From UBA3824 sp017541145 (GTDB lineage: Bacteria > Bacteroidota > Bacteroidia > Bacteroidales > UBA3824), in the NCBI GenBank assembly GCA_947168365.1, contig CAMVLO010000011.1, positions 16,279 through 80,278 of the forward strand: 64,000 nt of DNA. Direction: 5' to 3'. The notes under the pieces are model-generated. The model was given only the letters and a program-made list of their open reading frames with translations. It searched no databases and had not been told where the DNA came from. Positions within the stretch are counted from its first letter, which is position 1; each line of letters starts with the position of its first letter. The position numbers and the translations under genes were made by a program. Positions 43,145 to 52,737 of the stretch are shown here, piece after piece.

Positions 43145-46100
43145 ATGGACAAATTTACTCATTTACACGTACACTCTCATTACTCGATTCTGGACGGCAT
43201 GTCCAAAGTTCCGGACCTTATTAAAAAGTGTCTGAAGAACGGCATGCACGCCATGGCTCTTACTGACCATGGTAACATGTTCGGTATCAAGGACTTGACC
43301 GATACAGCAAAAAAAATTAACGGTGCGCCCAAAAAAGCTGTTGGAGATTGCGAAGACAAAATTCGTAAATGTACCGACGAGGCTGAAAAGGCAAAACTTG
43401 AAGCCGAACTTGTGGAACTAAAAGCACAAGCCGAAGCTTTTGTACCGTTTAAACCTATCATTGGAATCGAGGCTTATTGCGCCCACGAAGACAGACACTT
43501 GAAAGATACCCGCGGCTGGCACTTGATTTTGCTCGCCAAAAACGAAGTGGGTTATCACAGCCTTTGCAAACTTGCGTCAATTGCCTATACTGAAGGTTAT
43601 TACTACAATCCGCGTATCGACAAGGAAATTCTCGAAAAATATCACGAAGGCTTGATATGCAGTTCGGCATGTTTGGGCGGCGAGATTTCGCAAAAAATTA
43701 TGAAAGGCGATCTTCAGGCTGCTGAAGAAGCTGTTTTGTGGTTTAAAAATCTTTTTGGTGACGACTATTATTTGGAAATGCAGCGTCACAAAACCGACAA
43801 GCCAAACGCTGAAACAAACACTTATTTAGAACAGGAAAAAGTCAACAAAGTATTGATAGAATTGGCTCGCAAACACAATATTAAGTTGATTGCGACCAAC
43901 GACGTTCACTTTGTAGAAGAAGACCACGGCGAGGCTCACGACCGTTTGATTTGCCTTTCTACGGGCAAGGATTACGACGACCCGAATCGTATGCACTATA
44001 CTAAACAGGAATGGCTGAAAACTCCTGAAGAAATGGAAGCTATTTTCAGCGATATTCCTGAGGCTCTGAGCAATACAGTAGAAATTGCAGAAAAAGTAGA
44101 GGTCTACAATATCAATTCTGACCCTATCATGCCGAAATTTGAAATTCCGGAAGAATTTGGTACAGAAGAGATTTACCGTCAGAAGTTTACGGAGGAAGAC
44201 TTATTCAACGAGTTTACCCGTAACGAACTCGGCGAAGTAGAACTCACTCAAGAAAAAGCCGAAGCCAAAATCAAGAAACTTGGCGGTTACGAAAAATTGT
44301 ACCGTATAAAACTTGAGGCCGATTACTTAAAGAAACTTACTTACGAAGGTGCTGTAAAACGTTATGGTGAAACACTTAACGACGAACAGGCCGAACGAAT
44401 CAACTTTGAGCTTCACGTTATGAAGACCATGGGATTCCCGGGTTACTTCTTGATTGTGCAAGATTATATTCGTGGTGCTCGCGAAGAGTTGGGCGTAAGT
44501 GTAGGACCGGGTCGTGGTAGTGCGGCGGGATCTGTGGTTGCTTACTGTTTGGGTATCACCAATTTGGATCCATTGAAGTACGACCTGCTTTTTGAACGTT
44601 TCTTGAACCCTGACCGTATTTCACTCCCTGATATCGATGTGGACTTTGATGATGACGGACGCGGAAAGGTTTTGGAATGGGTTACCCATAAATACGGTGC
44701 TGAAAAGGTTGCTCACATCATTACTTACGGTACGATGGCAACCAAATCAGCAATTGCCGACGTTGGACGTGTACAAAAAGTACCACTTGCTATTGTTAAC
44801 AAAATCAAGGGATTAATTCCGGATAGAGGTTTTGAAGAAGCTCAGGTAAAAGCTGTAGACGGCTCAGTACCGAAAAAAATGCCGAAAATCAACCTCCCGA
44901 ACTGTTACAAATATATTCCGGAGCTGAAACAACTTCTCAACGGCGAAACTCCCGAAGGTTGGAATCTTGAGGGTCAGAACGAAAATGTAGCTTCGATGTT
45001 GAAATATGCCCGCGACCTTGAGGATACCAACCGTCAGATTGGTATTCATGCCTGCGGTGTAATTATCGGTGCCGACGATTTGACAAAATTTGCGCCGGTC
45101 TGTACAATCAAGGATAAGGATTCGGGACAGGATGTTGTTGTTACTCAGTACGACGGACACGTTGTTGAAAGCGTTGGTTTGATCAAGATGGACTTCCTTG
45201 GTCTCAAAACATTGTCACTTATAAAGGAAGCTCTCAAAAATATCAAAAAACACAGAGGCATTGATATCGATATTGAAAAAATTCCGATTGACGATGCCGA
45301 AACATATCAGCTGTATTCAGAGGGACGAACAATCGGTACGTTCCAGTTTGAATCGCCCGGTATGCAGAAATATCTAAAGGAATTGAAACCGTCACAGATT
45401 TCGGACCTTATCGCCATGAACGCGCTTTATCGTCCGGGACCTATGGATTATATTCCGACATTTATCAACCGTAAACTCGGTAAAGAGCCGATTGAATACG
45501 ACTTGCCTGTAATGGAAAAGTATCTGAAAGATACATACGGAGTTACAGTTTATCAAGAGCAAGTTATGCTTCTTAGCCGATTGCTTGCCAACTTCACGAG
45601 AGGTCAGGCGGATACATTGCGTAAGGCGATGGGTAAGAAGATTGAAGCGATGTTGGCTGAATTGAAACCGAAATTTCTTGAAGGCGGAAAATCAAACGGT
45701 CACGACCCGGCAATTCTCGAAAAAATTTGGAAAGACTGGGAAAAGTTTGCATCCTACGCGTTCAACAAATCTCACGCGGCGTGCTACGGTTGGGTTGCGT
45801 ATCAAACAGGTTACCTAAAAGCGCATTTCCCGGCAGAATACATGGCTGCCAACCTTACCCGCAACAAGGATTCTATCGACGATATCAAGAAATTCATGGA
45901 AGAATGCAAAGCCATGAAAATCAACGTAAAAGGTCCTGATATCAACGAATCGGATTTAAACTTTGCCGTAACACACGATTACGGAATTCGTTTCGGACTC
46001 GGCGGTATAAAAGGCGTGGGCAACGGAGCTGTGGAAGCTATTGTAAGTGAGAGAGAAAAAAACGGTCCGTTCAAAGATATTTACGATTTTGCCGAACGTG

Positions 46101-46993
46101 TAAACTTGTCACAAGTCAACAGAAGAACCATCGAAAACTTGGCTTTGGCAGGTGCTTTTGATACGTTCCCGGAAATCAAACGTTGTCAATGGTTGGAACT
46201 TGCTGAAGGCGATACAGTTACATTCAGTGAAGCACTCAGTAAATACGGTCAAAAAATGCAAATGGACCAAAGCGGCGTGCAAAATTCACTGTTTGGCGAA
46301 ACTGTAAAAGTAGAAGTCAAAAAACCGAAACCTATTGCTTGCGAAGACTGGTCCGATTTGGTAAAACTCAACAAAGAACGCGACCTTGTAGGTATTTATC
46401 TTTCTGCGCATCCGCTTGATACTTACCGTATTGAGATAGAAAATTACTGCAACGCAACACTTGAAGAATTCAATGATTTCAACAATCTGAAAGGCAAAGA
46501 TTTGAAAGTGGCAGGAATAGTTTCAGCAGTAGAAGAGCGTACTACCAAAACCGGAAAACCGTGGGGCTCGCTTACGGTTGAAGATTTTTCGGGTTCGTAC
46601 AGATTCGCACTTTTCAGCAAAGATTATCTTGACTACAAGAAGTATTTTACATTGGGTTACGCATTGTTGATTAAAGGAAAAATTCAATCACGTTTCAACA
46701 ATCCGGACGAATTGGAATTCAAGATTCAGAGCATCGATTTGTTGTCCGATGTAAAAGACAAGATGTTGAGTTCAATAACGCTGAAAATTCCAATCAACGA
46801 TTTGAACGACAACATGATGAAATGTATCAAAAATATCACGAACAAGAAAGGAGACAGCAATTTGGGTTTCCAAATTTACGATCCGAAGTCAAAAGTATCG
46901 GTAAGAATGCATTCAAGAACTTACCGTGTAAAAATCGACAAAGATTTGATTACATCGCTGAAAAACGAACAGATTGAATATCAAATTCAATAA
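43145..46993 (+). CDS. dnaE: DNA polymerase III alpha subunit
   Basis: This 1,282-aa replicative polymerase is of the DnaE type. The N-terminal PHP domain reads HLHVHSHYSILDGMSKVPDL and ALTDHGNMFG. The polymerase centre is around VGPGRGSAAGSVVAYCLGIT with catalytic Asps in LPDIDVDFDDDGRG. MDFLGLKTLSLIKEAL, FQFESPGMQKYLKELKP, MNALYRPGPMDYIP and AFNKSHAACYGWVAYQTGYL are family landmarks, and an OB fold begins near LKVAGIVSAVEERTTKTGK. The protein is longer than E. coli DnaE mainly through a lysine-rich insert after the first PHP strand (about 60-105) and one at about 350-410. It is monocistronic, with its own terminator. Confidence 0.97.
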   Translation: MDKFTHLHVHSHYSILDGMSKVPDLIKKCLKNGMHAMALTDHGNMFGIKDLTDTAKKINGAPKKAVGDCEDKIRKCTDEAEKAKLEAELVELKAQAEAFVPFKPIIGIEAYCAHEDRHLKDTRGWHLILLAKNEVGYHSLCKLASIAYTEGYYYNPRIDKEILEKYHEGLICSSACLGGEISQKIMKGDLQAAEEAVLWFKNLFGDDYYLEMQRHKTDKPNAETNTYLEQEKVNKVLIELARKHNIKLIATNDVHFVEEDHGEAHDRLICLSTGKDYDDPNRMHYTKQEWLKTPEEMEAIFSDIPEALSNTVEIAEKVEVYNINSDPIMPKFEIPEEFGTEEIYRQKFTEEDLFNEFTRNELGEVELTQEKAEAKIKKLGGYEKLYRIKLEADYLKKLTYEGAVKRYGETLNDEQAERINFELHVMKTMGFPGYFLIVQDYIRGAREELGVSVGPGRGSAAGSVVAYCLGITNLDPLKYDLLFERFLNPDRISLPDIDVDFDDDGRGKVLEWVTHKYGAEKVAHIITYGTMATKSAIADVGRVQKVPLAIVNKIKGLIPDRGFEEAQVKAVDGSVPKKMPKINLPNCYKYIPELKQLLNGETPEGWNLEGQNENVASMLKYARDLEDTNRQIGIHACGVIIGADDLTKFAPVCTIKDKDSGQDVVVTQYDGHVVESVGLIKMDFLGLKTLSLIKEALKNIKKHRGIDIDIEKIPIDDAETYQLYSEGRTIGTFQFESPGMQKYLKELKPSQISDLIAMNALYRPGPMDYIPTFINRKLGKEPIEYDLPVMEKYLKDTYGVTVYQEQVMLLSRLLANFTRGQADTLRKAMGKKIEAMLAELKPKFLEGGKSNGHDPAILEKIWKDWEKFASYAFNKSHAACYGWVAYQTGYLKAHFPAEYMAANLTRNKDSIDDIKKFMEECKAMKINVKGPDINESDLNFAVTHDYGIRFGLGGIKGVGNGAVEAIVSEREKNGPFKDIYDFAERVNLSQVNRRTIENLALAGAFDTFPEIKRCQWLELAEGDTVTFSEALSKYGQKMQMDQSGVQNSLFGETVKVEVKKPKPIACEDWSDLVKLNKERDLVGIYLSAHPLDTYRIEIENYCNATLEEFNDFNNLKGKDLKVAGIVSAVEERTTKTGKPWGSLTVEDFSGSYRFALFSKDYLDYKKYFTLGYALLIKGKIQSRFNNPDELEFKIQSIDLLSDVKDKMLSSITLKIPINDLNDNMMKCIKNITNKKGDSNLGFQIYDPKSKVSVRMHSRTYRVKIDKDLITSLKNEQIEYQIQ

Positions 46994-47029
46994 TAAAGAA
47001 GGATTAATTCCGTATTTTTGCTGATAAAC

Positions 47030-47077
47030 AAACGCCGTGAACAGCTTGAAAATTTTAAGTTGCTTCACGGCGTTTTA
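47030..47077 (+). terminator. Terminator of dnaE
   Basis: AAACGCCGTGA-AGC pairs with GCT-TCACGGCGTTT, followed by TAT. Confidence 0.88.
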
Positions 47078-47207
47078 TAATTCGTAAATGCACCGATTTT
47101 ACTTGATTTTATCTCTTCGCAATTTTGGCTTGAAACATATCGGAGCGATGTGGTACAAGAATAATAAAATCGTTTATATTTGTTAAAATTTCTTAATTTG
47201 TTAATGT

Positions 47208-47273
47208 TTATATAATCAGTTATACAATTAAATGGCTCTAATTTTGCGGTAAATATTGTAACTGATTATATAA
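47208..47273. repeat. 15-bp inverted repeat flanking the MCP2 promoter box
   Basis: TTATATAATCAGTTA at 47208-47222 is the exact reverse complement of 47259-47273. The 36-base centre contains the -7 box TAATTTTG (47239-47246). It could be an operator pair, a leader hairpin or a very short invertible segment. Confidence 0.6.
47239..47246 (+). promoter_or_regulatory. Candidate -7 box of MCP2 gene
   Basis: TAATTTTG matches TAnnTTTG; it lies in the centre of the inverted repeat and 35 bases before the ATG. Confidence 0.5.
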
Positions 47274-47281
47274 CTAAAAAA

Positions 47282-49141
47282 ATGGAGACAAGATTCTTTA
47301 AAAACGTAAAATTACTTACACGAATAAGACTATCTTTTTTATTTGTATTACTTCCAATCATTATTGTATTAGGCAACACTCTATCTGTAACTGTAAAAGT
47401 AAACGAAAGCGCACGCGAACTTTCTGAAAATATTACAGAATTGGCAAAACAGGCCAGCGATTTTGGCGTTCATATCAACGAAGGTTTTGCACAAATGGAA
47501 GTGATGTTCAAAACCAATGATGCTAAAGGAGCTCAGGAATTGATGCTTGAAGGGAAACGACGACTCGATAATCTTGAAGAATTAGTTAAAAAAGAATGTT
47601 TTTCAAATGAACAACAACAAGCCTTCTACGATATTGTAGAATCGATGAACACGGCACGAGACATGATGAAACACACTAATTTAACCGAAGAAGACAAAAT
47701 AAAACTTCTCGAAGATTTAAAAAGTTTAAGACAGAAACACGACCAAATCCTTTCAGAAATTAACCAAAATGTAAATAATTCCACACGAAATTTTATACAA
47801 TCCAACAACAAACAATCAGCTCTAAAATATTATGAAGCAAGTCGTTACCTTGAACGTAACAAGTATATCATCCGACTTTGCGTATCACAGGAATCAAAAG
47901 ACAATTACGAAATATTACAAAAAAATATCGCAGAACTTAGCGAAAGTGAAAATAAATTGTTAGATTTGCTCAGTGGAAACGATTTGGAAAAACTGAAATC
48001 GGCAATCAACATCAGAAACGAGTACCTTGAAAAAAGCCGTCAGTATTTGACAGGTTATCTTACTCCTGAAAAAACTTACATGAATGCGCTCAAACTGCGA
48101 TTGAATATTACTGAAAAAATCGGAAAACTTGAACAGCTTTCTATCGAACAAGTAAAAAAATCAAGCGACGGAGTAAATAACTCGATTAATTTTGTAAAAT
48201 GGGGTATAATCGTTTCGTCGTTATTAGCATTTGTAATTGCACTTTGTTGCATTCACAAAATCAGAAATGCTATTACAAGACCGTTGGAAAAACTTATTGA
48301 TGTAATTCACGATATAGCAGATGCCAACTTAGTTAACGATGTAAAACACACTGAGGCTAAGGACGAAATCGGTAAATTGGAAAACTCAATTGCAACAATG
48401 ACTGATTCGTTGTCAGAAATGCTCAACGAAATTCGTACAACTGCTAACGATATTGCAACGGCAGGCGAGGAGATGTACCATACTTCGCAGATTATCAGTC
48501 AATCAGCAAACGAACAAGCATCTTCGGCAGAAGAAGTTTCGGCATCAATAGAGGAAATGAGTTCGTCAATTTCTCAAAACAGCGACAATGCCAAAGAAAC
48601 CGAACTTATTGCAAAAAGTAATACAGAGAAAATTTCGATGTGTTCAAATACTGCATTGAAATCAGAAAACGCAATGACAGATATTGCAGAAAAGATTTCG
48701 ATTATTGATGATATTTCGTTTCAAACCAACATCTTGGCTCTCAACGCAGCTGTAGAAGCAGCACGCGCAGGCGAACACGGCAAAGGATTTTCAGTAGTAG
48801 CATCCGAAATCAGAAAACTTGCCGAACACAGTGCCGAAGCAGCTCAAGAAATCAACACGGTATCAAACGGCGGTGTACAACTTGTAAAAGAAAATTACGA
48901 TACTTTCAAGATGGTACTGCCTGAAATAGAGCGCACTACAAGACTTGTACAAGAAATTGCGGCATCATGCGCAGAGCAGGCAAGCGGTAGTCAACAAATT
49001 AATTTGGCAATACAACGTTTCAACGAAACAACTCAACAATTTGCCTCCATTTCGGAAGAACTTGCAAACAACAGCGAGAATCTTTCAACAGAGGCTAAGA
49101 GATTGAAAAAAGCAATTTCAAAATTCAAAACTAAATATTGA
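47282..49141 (+). CDS. Methyl-accepting chemotaxis protein 2
   Basis: This 619-aa chemoreceptor is complete. There is a first membrane segment at about 17-37 (FLFVLLPIIIVLGNTLSV), a helical periplasmic sensor domain of about 270 residues, a second membrane segment at about 309-328 (WGIIVSSLLAFVIALCCI), HAMP, then the signalling domain with the tip ALNAAVEAARAGEHGKGF. It resembles the 687 MCP in the last 200 residues (both end near CQEQASS/CAEQASG and QFVSISE/QFASISE) but has a much longer sensor domain. The stop overlaps a TTG that some callers would use for the next gene. The ligand is unknown. Confidence 0.95.
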   Translation: METRFFKNVKLLTRIRLSFLFVLLPIIIVLGNTLSVTVKVNESARELSENITELAKQASDFGVHINEGFAQMEVMFKTNDAKGAQELMLEGKRRLDNLEELVKKECFSNEQQQAFYDIVESMNTARDMMKHTNLTEEDKIKLLEDLKSLRQKHDQILSEINQNVNNSTRNFIQSNNKQSALKYYEASRYLERNKYIIRLCVSQESKDNYEILQKNIAELSESENKLLDLLSGNDLEKLKSAINIRNEYLEKSRQYLTGYLTPEKTYMNALKLRLNITEKIGKLEQLSIEQVKKSSDGVNNSINFVKWGIIVSSLLAFVIALCCIHKIRNAITRPLEKLIDVIHDIADANLVNDVKHTEAKDEIGKLENSIATMTDSLSEMLNEIRTTANDIATAGEEMYHTSQIISQSANEQASSAEEVSASIEEMSSSISQNSDNAKETELIAKSNTEKISMCSNTALKSENAMTDIAEKISIIDDISFQTNILALNAAVEAARAGEHGKGFSVVASEIRKLAEHSAEAAQEINTVSNGGVQLVKENYDTFKMVLPEIERTTRLVQEIAASCAEQASGSQQINLAIQRFNETTQQFASISEELANNSENLSTEAKRLKKAISKFKTKY

Positions 49142-49170
49142 AATTTTTTTTAACTTTTTACCTACAAATT

Positions 49171-50907
49171 ATGCTTAAAAGAACATTTACTGCGATGTGT
49201 TTCGGATTGTTGCTTGCGAGCTGCGGCAACAATGCTAAACAAAATACATCGCCCAAAACAGGAGAAAGAATCAAAGCGGATCAGATTGGTTATGAAGTAA
49301 ATACAGCCAAAATCGCAATAATTCCCGCCGATTCTACTTCCGACAAATTTGAGATTTACGATCTCAACAAACAGTCTGTAGTTTACACCGGCGTAACAGG
49401 CGATTCCGAAACTTGGGAATTTTCCGGCACAAAAGTAAAAAAAGCCGATTTTTCTGACTTCAATACTGAAGGTTTGTACATCCTTCAGTGCGAAGGTGCG
49501 CAAGATTCTTACGCGTTTGCAATCGGCAGAGATATTTACGATGACCTCGCCAACAAAGCCATGAAAACTTACTACTATGCACGTGTAGGAGAGGAGATTA
49601 CCAAAGAACATGGCGGAGCATACGCACGTCCGGCAGCTCATCCCGACGACAAAATCAAGGTTCACAAATCGGCAGCCGGTCCTAAACGCAAAGAAAACGA
49701 AATTATCAGCAGCACCGGCGGTTGGTACGATGCCGGCGACTACGGAAAATATATCGTAAACTCGTCAATTACAGTTTGGGAAATTCTCAATGCGATAGAA
49801 CTTTATCCTCAATACGCTAAAAAACAGAATCTTAACATCCCTGAAAGCAACAATGCTTTACCCGATATTTTGGACGAAACACTTGTTAATCTCAGATGGA
49901 TGCTCACAATGCAAGATCCTAACGACGGCGGTGTTTATCACAAACTTACTGCGTTGGGTTTCAACGGTATGATAATGCCTCACGAGGACAAAGACGAGCG
50001 TTATGTAATCGGAAAGTCAACAACAGCGGCTCTCGATTTTGCGGCTACATGTGCCAAGGCTTACAGAGTTTTGGAACCGTACAAAGCTGATCTTCCGGGA
50101 TTTAGAGATACATTGTTGAAAGCAGCCGAAGACGCGTTCAAATGGGCAAAGAAAAATCCGGAACAACCTTTTGCCAAAAATCCTGAAGGTGTTTTTACAG
50201 GTCAATACGACGATGTAACTATCCGTGACGAATTTACGTGGGCAGCTTTGGAGATGTTTTTAACCACGGGCGAGAAAAAATATTTGAAACAAATCACAGA
50301 AGAAGATTTTGCTTTCAAAACTCCGGCTTGGGATTCTACAACGGCACTTGGAGTGGCATCGGTGCTCAACCGTCCCGACAATTCAGAAAAATTTGAACCC
50401 GAATTTTACAAGTTTATGAAAGACGGATTCATAGAATTGGCAAATCAATATTTGCGTTCATACGAGAGATCCGGCTATGCAACTCCGCTCGCATCGTTTC
50501 CGTGGGGCAGCAATTCAGTGGCTGCAAATCAAGGTCTTGTATTGATTACAGCATATCGAGCTACGGGCAACACCAAATATTTGGAAGCCGCACAAGCCGA
50601 TTTGCATTATATACTCGGTCGCAACCCGTTGGATTACTGTTATGTAACAGGTTTCGGTTCCAATCCAGTAAAAAATCCACACGACAGACGTTCGGTAGCT
50701 GACGGTGTTAAAAATCCGGTTCCGGGCTATTTGGCAGGCGGTCCGAACGCAACCGGCGGTCACGATGTGCCGGATTCGCTTTACAAATATTCAACTCCTG
50801 CTATGAGATATGTGGACGACAGCAGAAGTTATACAACAAACGAAATTGCAATCAACTGGAACTCAGCTCTTGTGTTTTTGGTTTACGCAATTGAAAACGA
50901 AAAATAA
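49171..50907 (+). CDS. GH9 cellulase/endoglucanase lipoprotein
   Basis: This 578-aa glycoside hydrolase of family 9 breaks beta-1,4-glucan bonds with inversion. The lipobox is LLASC. An N-terminal Ig-like CelD_N domain (about 25-115, IKADQIGYEVNTAKIAII) precedes the catalytic barrel. Catalytic Asps are in GGWYDAGDYGKY (Asp187, Asp190), the His motif is NPHDRRSVADG, and the proton donor Glu is at about 558 in NEIAINWNSAL. All are intact. The ATG at 49171 starts the lipoprotein signal; the upstream TTG at 49138 does not. It follows the MCP by 29 bases and could be cotranscribed, which would link chemotaxis and cellulose use. Confidence 0.93.
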   Translation: MLKRTFTAMCFGLLLASCGNNAKQNTSPKTGERIKADQIGYEVNTAKIAIIPADSTSDKFEIYDLNKQSVVYTGVTGDSETWEFSGTKVKKADFSDFNTEGLYILQCEGAQDSYAFAIGRDIYDDLANKAMKTYYYARVGEEITKEHGGAYARPAAHPDDKIKVHKSAAGPKRKENEIISSTGGWYDAGDYGKYIVNSSITVWEILNAIELYPQYAKKQNLNIPESNNALPDILDETLVNLRWMLTMQDPNDGGVYHKLTALGFNGMIMPHEDKDERYVIGKSTTAALDFAATCAKAYRVLEPYKADLPGFRDTLLKAAEDAFKWAKKNPEQPFAKNPEGVFTGQYDDVTIRDEFTWAALEMFLTTGEKKYLKQITEEDFAFKTPAWDSTTALGVASVLNRPDNSEKFEPEFYKFMKDGFIELANQYLRSYERSGYATPLASFPWGSNSVAANQGLVLITAYRATGNTKYLEAAQADLHYILGRNPLDYCYVTGFGSNPVKNPHDRRSVADGVKNPVPGYLAGGPNATGGHDVPDSLYKYSTPAMRYVDDSRSYTTNEIAINWNSALVFLVYAIENEK

Positions 50908-50925
50908 TTTTAAAGGTTTTTAGCT

Positions 50926-51582
50926 GTGTTTTGCGATATACATACGCATAATTTAAGCAACGAAAACCGATTTGTCATAGATATTTCTGAAAATTATCAT
51001 TTGGCTGACTCGGTAAAATATTTCACGGTTGGAATTCATCCCAAAACCGTGCAAACTGTTGAGCAACTGAATGATAGTTTTCAGAATATTTTTTTATTAG
51101 CACAAAAAACAAATTGTGTAGCAATAGGAGAGTGCGGGTTGGATAAATTTTCAAGCATCCCGATTACGTTACAAGAAGAAATTTTCAGAAAGCAAATAGC
51201 TATTGCACAACAATTTAACAAGCCGCTTGTAATTCATTGCGTCAGGCTGTACAGCGAAATTATCAGAATCATAAAAGACACCAAATTCTGCAACGAAGTA
51301 ATTTTGCACGGGTTTAATGCCAACGCACAAACAACCAATCAGTTACTAAAAATTTCAAATATATGTTTCTCGATTTCTGAATTGATAACAAATCCGCAAA
51401 CCAAAGGTTACAATTCATTGGAACTGATTCCGTTGCAACGTATTTTTACCGAAAGCGACACCCGAATTTCTACAGATTTCAGTAAAATAATATCTGTAAT
51501 TTCCGAAAAGCAACATGTTGATACAAAACATGTTGAAACAATAATCGAAAAAAATTTTGAAAGAATAGTAAAAAACATGTAA
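50926..51582 (+). CDS. TatD-family metal-dependent hydrolase
   Basis: This 218-aa protein is shorter than typical TatD (about 260). It begins MFCDIHTHN, a variant of the metal-binding D-x-H-x-H. FTVGIHPKT, VAIGECGLDKFS and VIHCVRLYSEII follow, then LHGFNANAQ and TESDTRI near the C-terminus, all TatD landmarks. The family includes 3'-5' DNA/RNA exonucleases, but substrates vary. A GTG at 50926, 18 bases after the GH9 stop, is the start because the metal motif begins there. Cotranscription with GH9 is likely; the reason is unclear. Confidence 0.83.
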   Translation: MFCDIHTHNLSNENRFVIDISENYHLADSVKYFTVGIHPKTVQTVEQLNDSFQNIFLLAQKTNCVAIGECGLDKFSSIPITLQEEIFRKQIAIAQQFNKPLVIHCVRLYSEIIRIIKDTKFCNEVILHGFNANAQTTNQLLKISNICFSISELITNPQTKGYNSLELIPLQRIFTESDTRISTDFSKIISVISEKQHVDTKHVETIIEKNFERIVKNM

Positions 51583-51618
51583 CGAAAAAATATAATTTCA
51601 TTCTTTCGTTACATGTTG
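51574..51618. terminator. Terminator shared by tatD-like gene and minus-strand lipoproteins
   Basis: AACATGTAACGAAA and TTTCGTTACATGTT form a perfect 14-bp stem; on the minus strand it is followed by TTTTTAC. It overlaps the tatD-like stop codon. Confidence 0.85.
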
Positions 51619-51637
51619 AAAAAAAAAATGCAAATAA

Positions 51638-52144
51638 TTATTTAGCAGAAGGTTGCGTGAGTTTCAAATGGAAATTTTCAGCAAATGAATTTTGAACCGC
51701 TTGAAGTTTTTTGTCAGCTTCCTTCAATTTTGTATCAACTTCTTTGTATTTGCTGTCCCACTGAACACGCATTTCGCCGGAAAACTCATTTTCAGGCACT
51801 TTGTAAAGTCTTACAAGTTCCGGAGCCTCGTCTTTCGCTACTGATTGATAAACTTCAAAATAGTCGAGAACAGCTTCTTTAAGTTCTTCACCGCCAGCGA
51901 TATCCGGTATATTTTTTACTTCAAAAATCGACGCTTGAATTTGTGATTCAAATTCAAGAAGAGCATCATCCATCTTCTTGGCAACGTAAGTGTCGTAAGT
52001 TTCCAAAAGTTCGTCGTATTTTGTAACAACTTTTTTCTGTTCCGACATGATTTTGTCGTTGAAATCAGCAGCCTCTTGTTGCGATGGTTTGCATGATGAA
52101 AGTACGACGGCAAAAATAGCCAAAATATAAGTTAACTTTTTCAT
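51638..52144 (-). CDS. Lipoprotein, paralogue B of a tandem pair
   Basis: This 168-aa lipoprotein has the signal MKKLTYILAIFAVVLSSC. The mature part is helical and charged. It shares with its upstream neighbour the opening SCKPSxxEQ-type motif, a middle YDTYVAKKMDDALLEFES, and the C-terminal block VRLYKVPENEF...WDSKYKEVDTKL. This pattern resembles the LIC11966 family of surface lipoproteins. Its start overlaps the stop of the other gene by 4 bases (ATGA), so the two are translationally coupled. Confidence 0.7.
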   Translation of the reverse strand: MKKLTYILAIFAVVLSSCKPSQQEAADFNDKIMSEQKKVVTKYDELLETYDTYVAKKMDDALLEFESQIQASIFEVKNIPDIAGGEELKEAVLDYFEVYQSVAKDEAPELVRLYKVPENEFSGEMRVQWDSKYKEVDTKLKEADKKLQAVQNSFAENFHLKLTQPSAK

Positions 52145-52632
52145 TTTATTTCAAATAAAGATTTAGTAAGTTCGTTACGAGTATCTTCTACTTTCTTATT
52201 AACTTCATTTATTTTTTGTTCAACATTTTTTGCAATTCCATCCCATTTGTTGCGAAGTTCAGTGGTAAATTCAGTGTCCGGAATTTTGTAAAGACGAACT
52301 TGTTCTACAGATTCGTTTTCTGCAATTGATTTCATAACATCAATTTTTTCAATAATAACAGCCTGAAGTTTAGACACATCACTACCTGAATTGAAATTTT
52401 GTACAGTCTCTTTTGCTGAAGTAAGATACTTATTGAGATTTTCCAAAGCCATGTCAAGTGTAGCAGGCACGTAGCTTTCGTAAGCTTCGTTTAATATCCT
52501 GTAAACGCTGTCGATATTTTTGTTGATAACCATAAGCGAATCTACACTTTTTACTTGCTCTTCTGACGGTTTGCACGAAAAAAATGTTGTAAATGCAAAA
52601 ACTGTCAGCATGAGAATTGTGATTTTTTTCAT
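52141..52632 (-). CDS. Lipoprotein, paralogue A of a tandem pair
   Basis: This 163-aa lipoprotein (signal ends TTFFSC) is a paralogue of the downstream protein: YESYVPATLDMALENLN, VRLYKIPDTEFTTEL and WDGIAKNVEQKINEVNKK line up with it. The two are predicted helical, outer-membrane or periplasm-anchored proteins that may form a heterodimer. Function unknown; the LIC11966-like family label is tentative. It is transcribed leftward from a promoter box at 52691-52684. Confidence 0.7.
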   Translation of the reverse strand: MKKITILMLTVFAFTTFFSCKPSEEQVKSVDSLMVINKNIDSVYRILNEAYESYVPATLDMALENLNKYLTSAKETVQNFNSGSDVSKLQAVIIEKIDVMKSIAENESVEQVRLYKIPDTEFTTELRNKWDGIAKNVEQKINEVNKKVEDTRNELTKSLFEIK

Positions 52633-52683
52633 TTAAATATATAATGTGTGTTAGGGTTAAAAAATATAAATTTTTATTTCGTG

Positions 52684-52691
52684 CAAAGATA
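52684..52691 (-). promoter_or_regulatory. Candidate -7 box of the lipoprotein pair
   Basis: On the minus strand TATCTTTG matches TAnnTTTG exactly, with a degenerate TTTTCGG about 22 bases upstream. Confidence 0.5.
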
Positions 52692-52737
52692 AGAAATGTT
52701 TTGGAATTGATAACCGAAAATTTGTTTAGAAATATCG

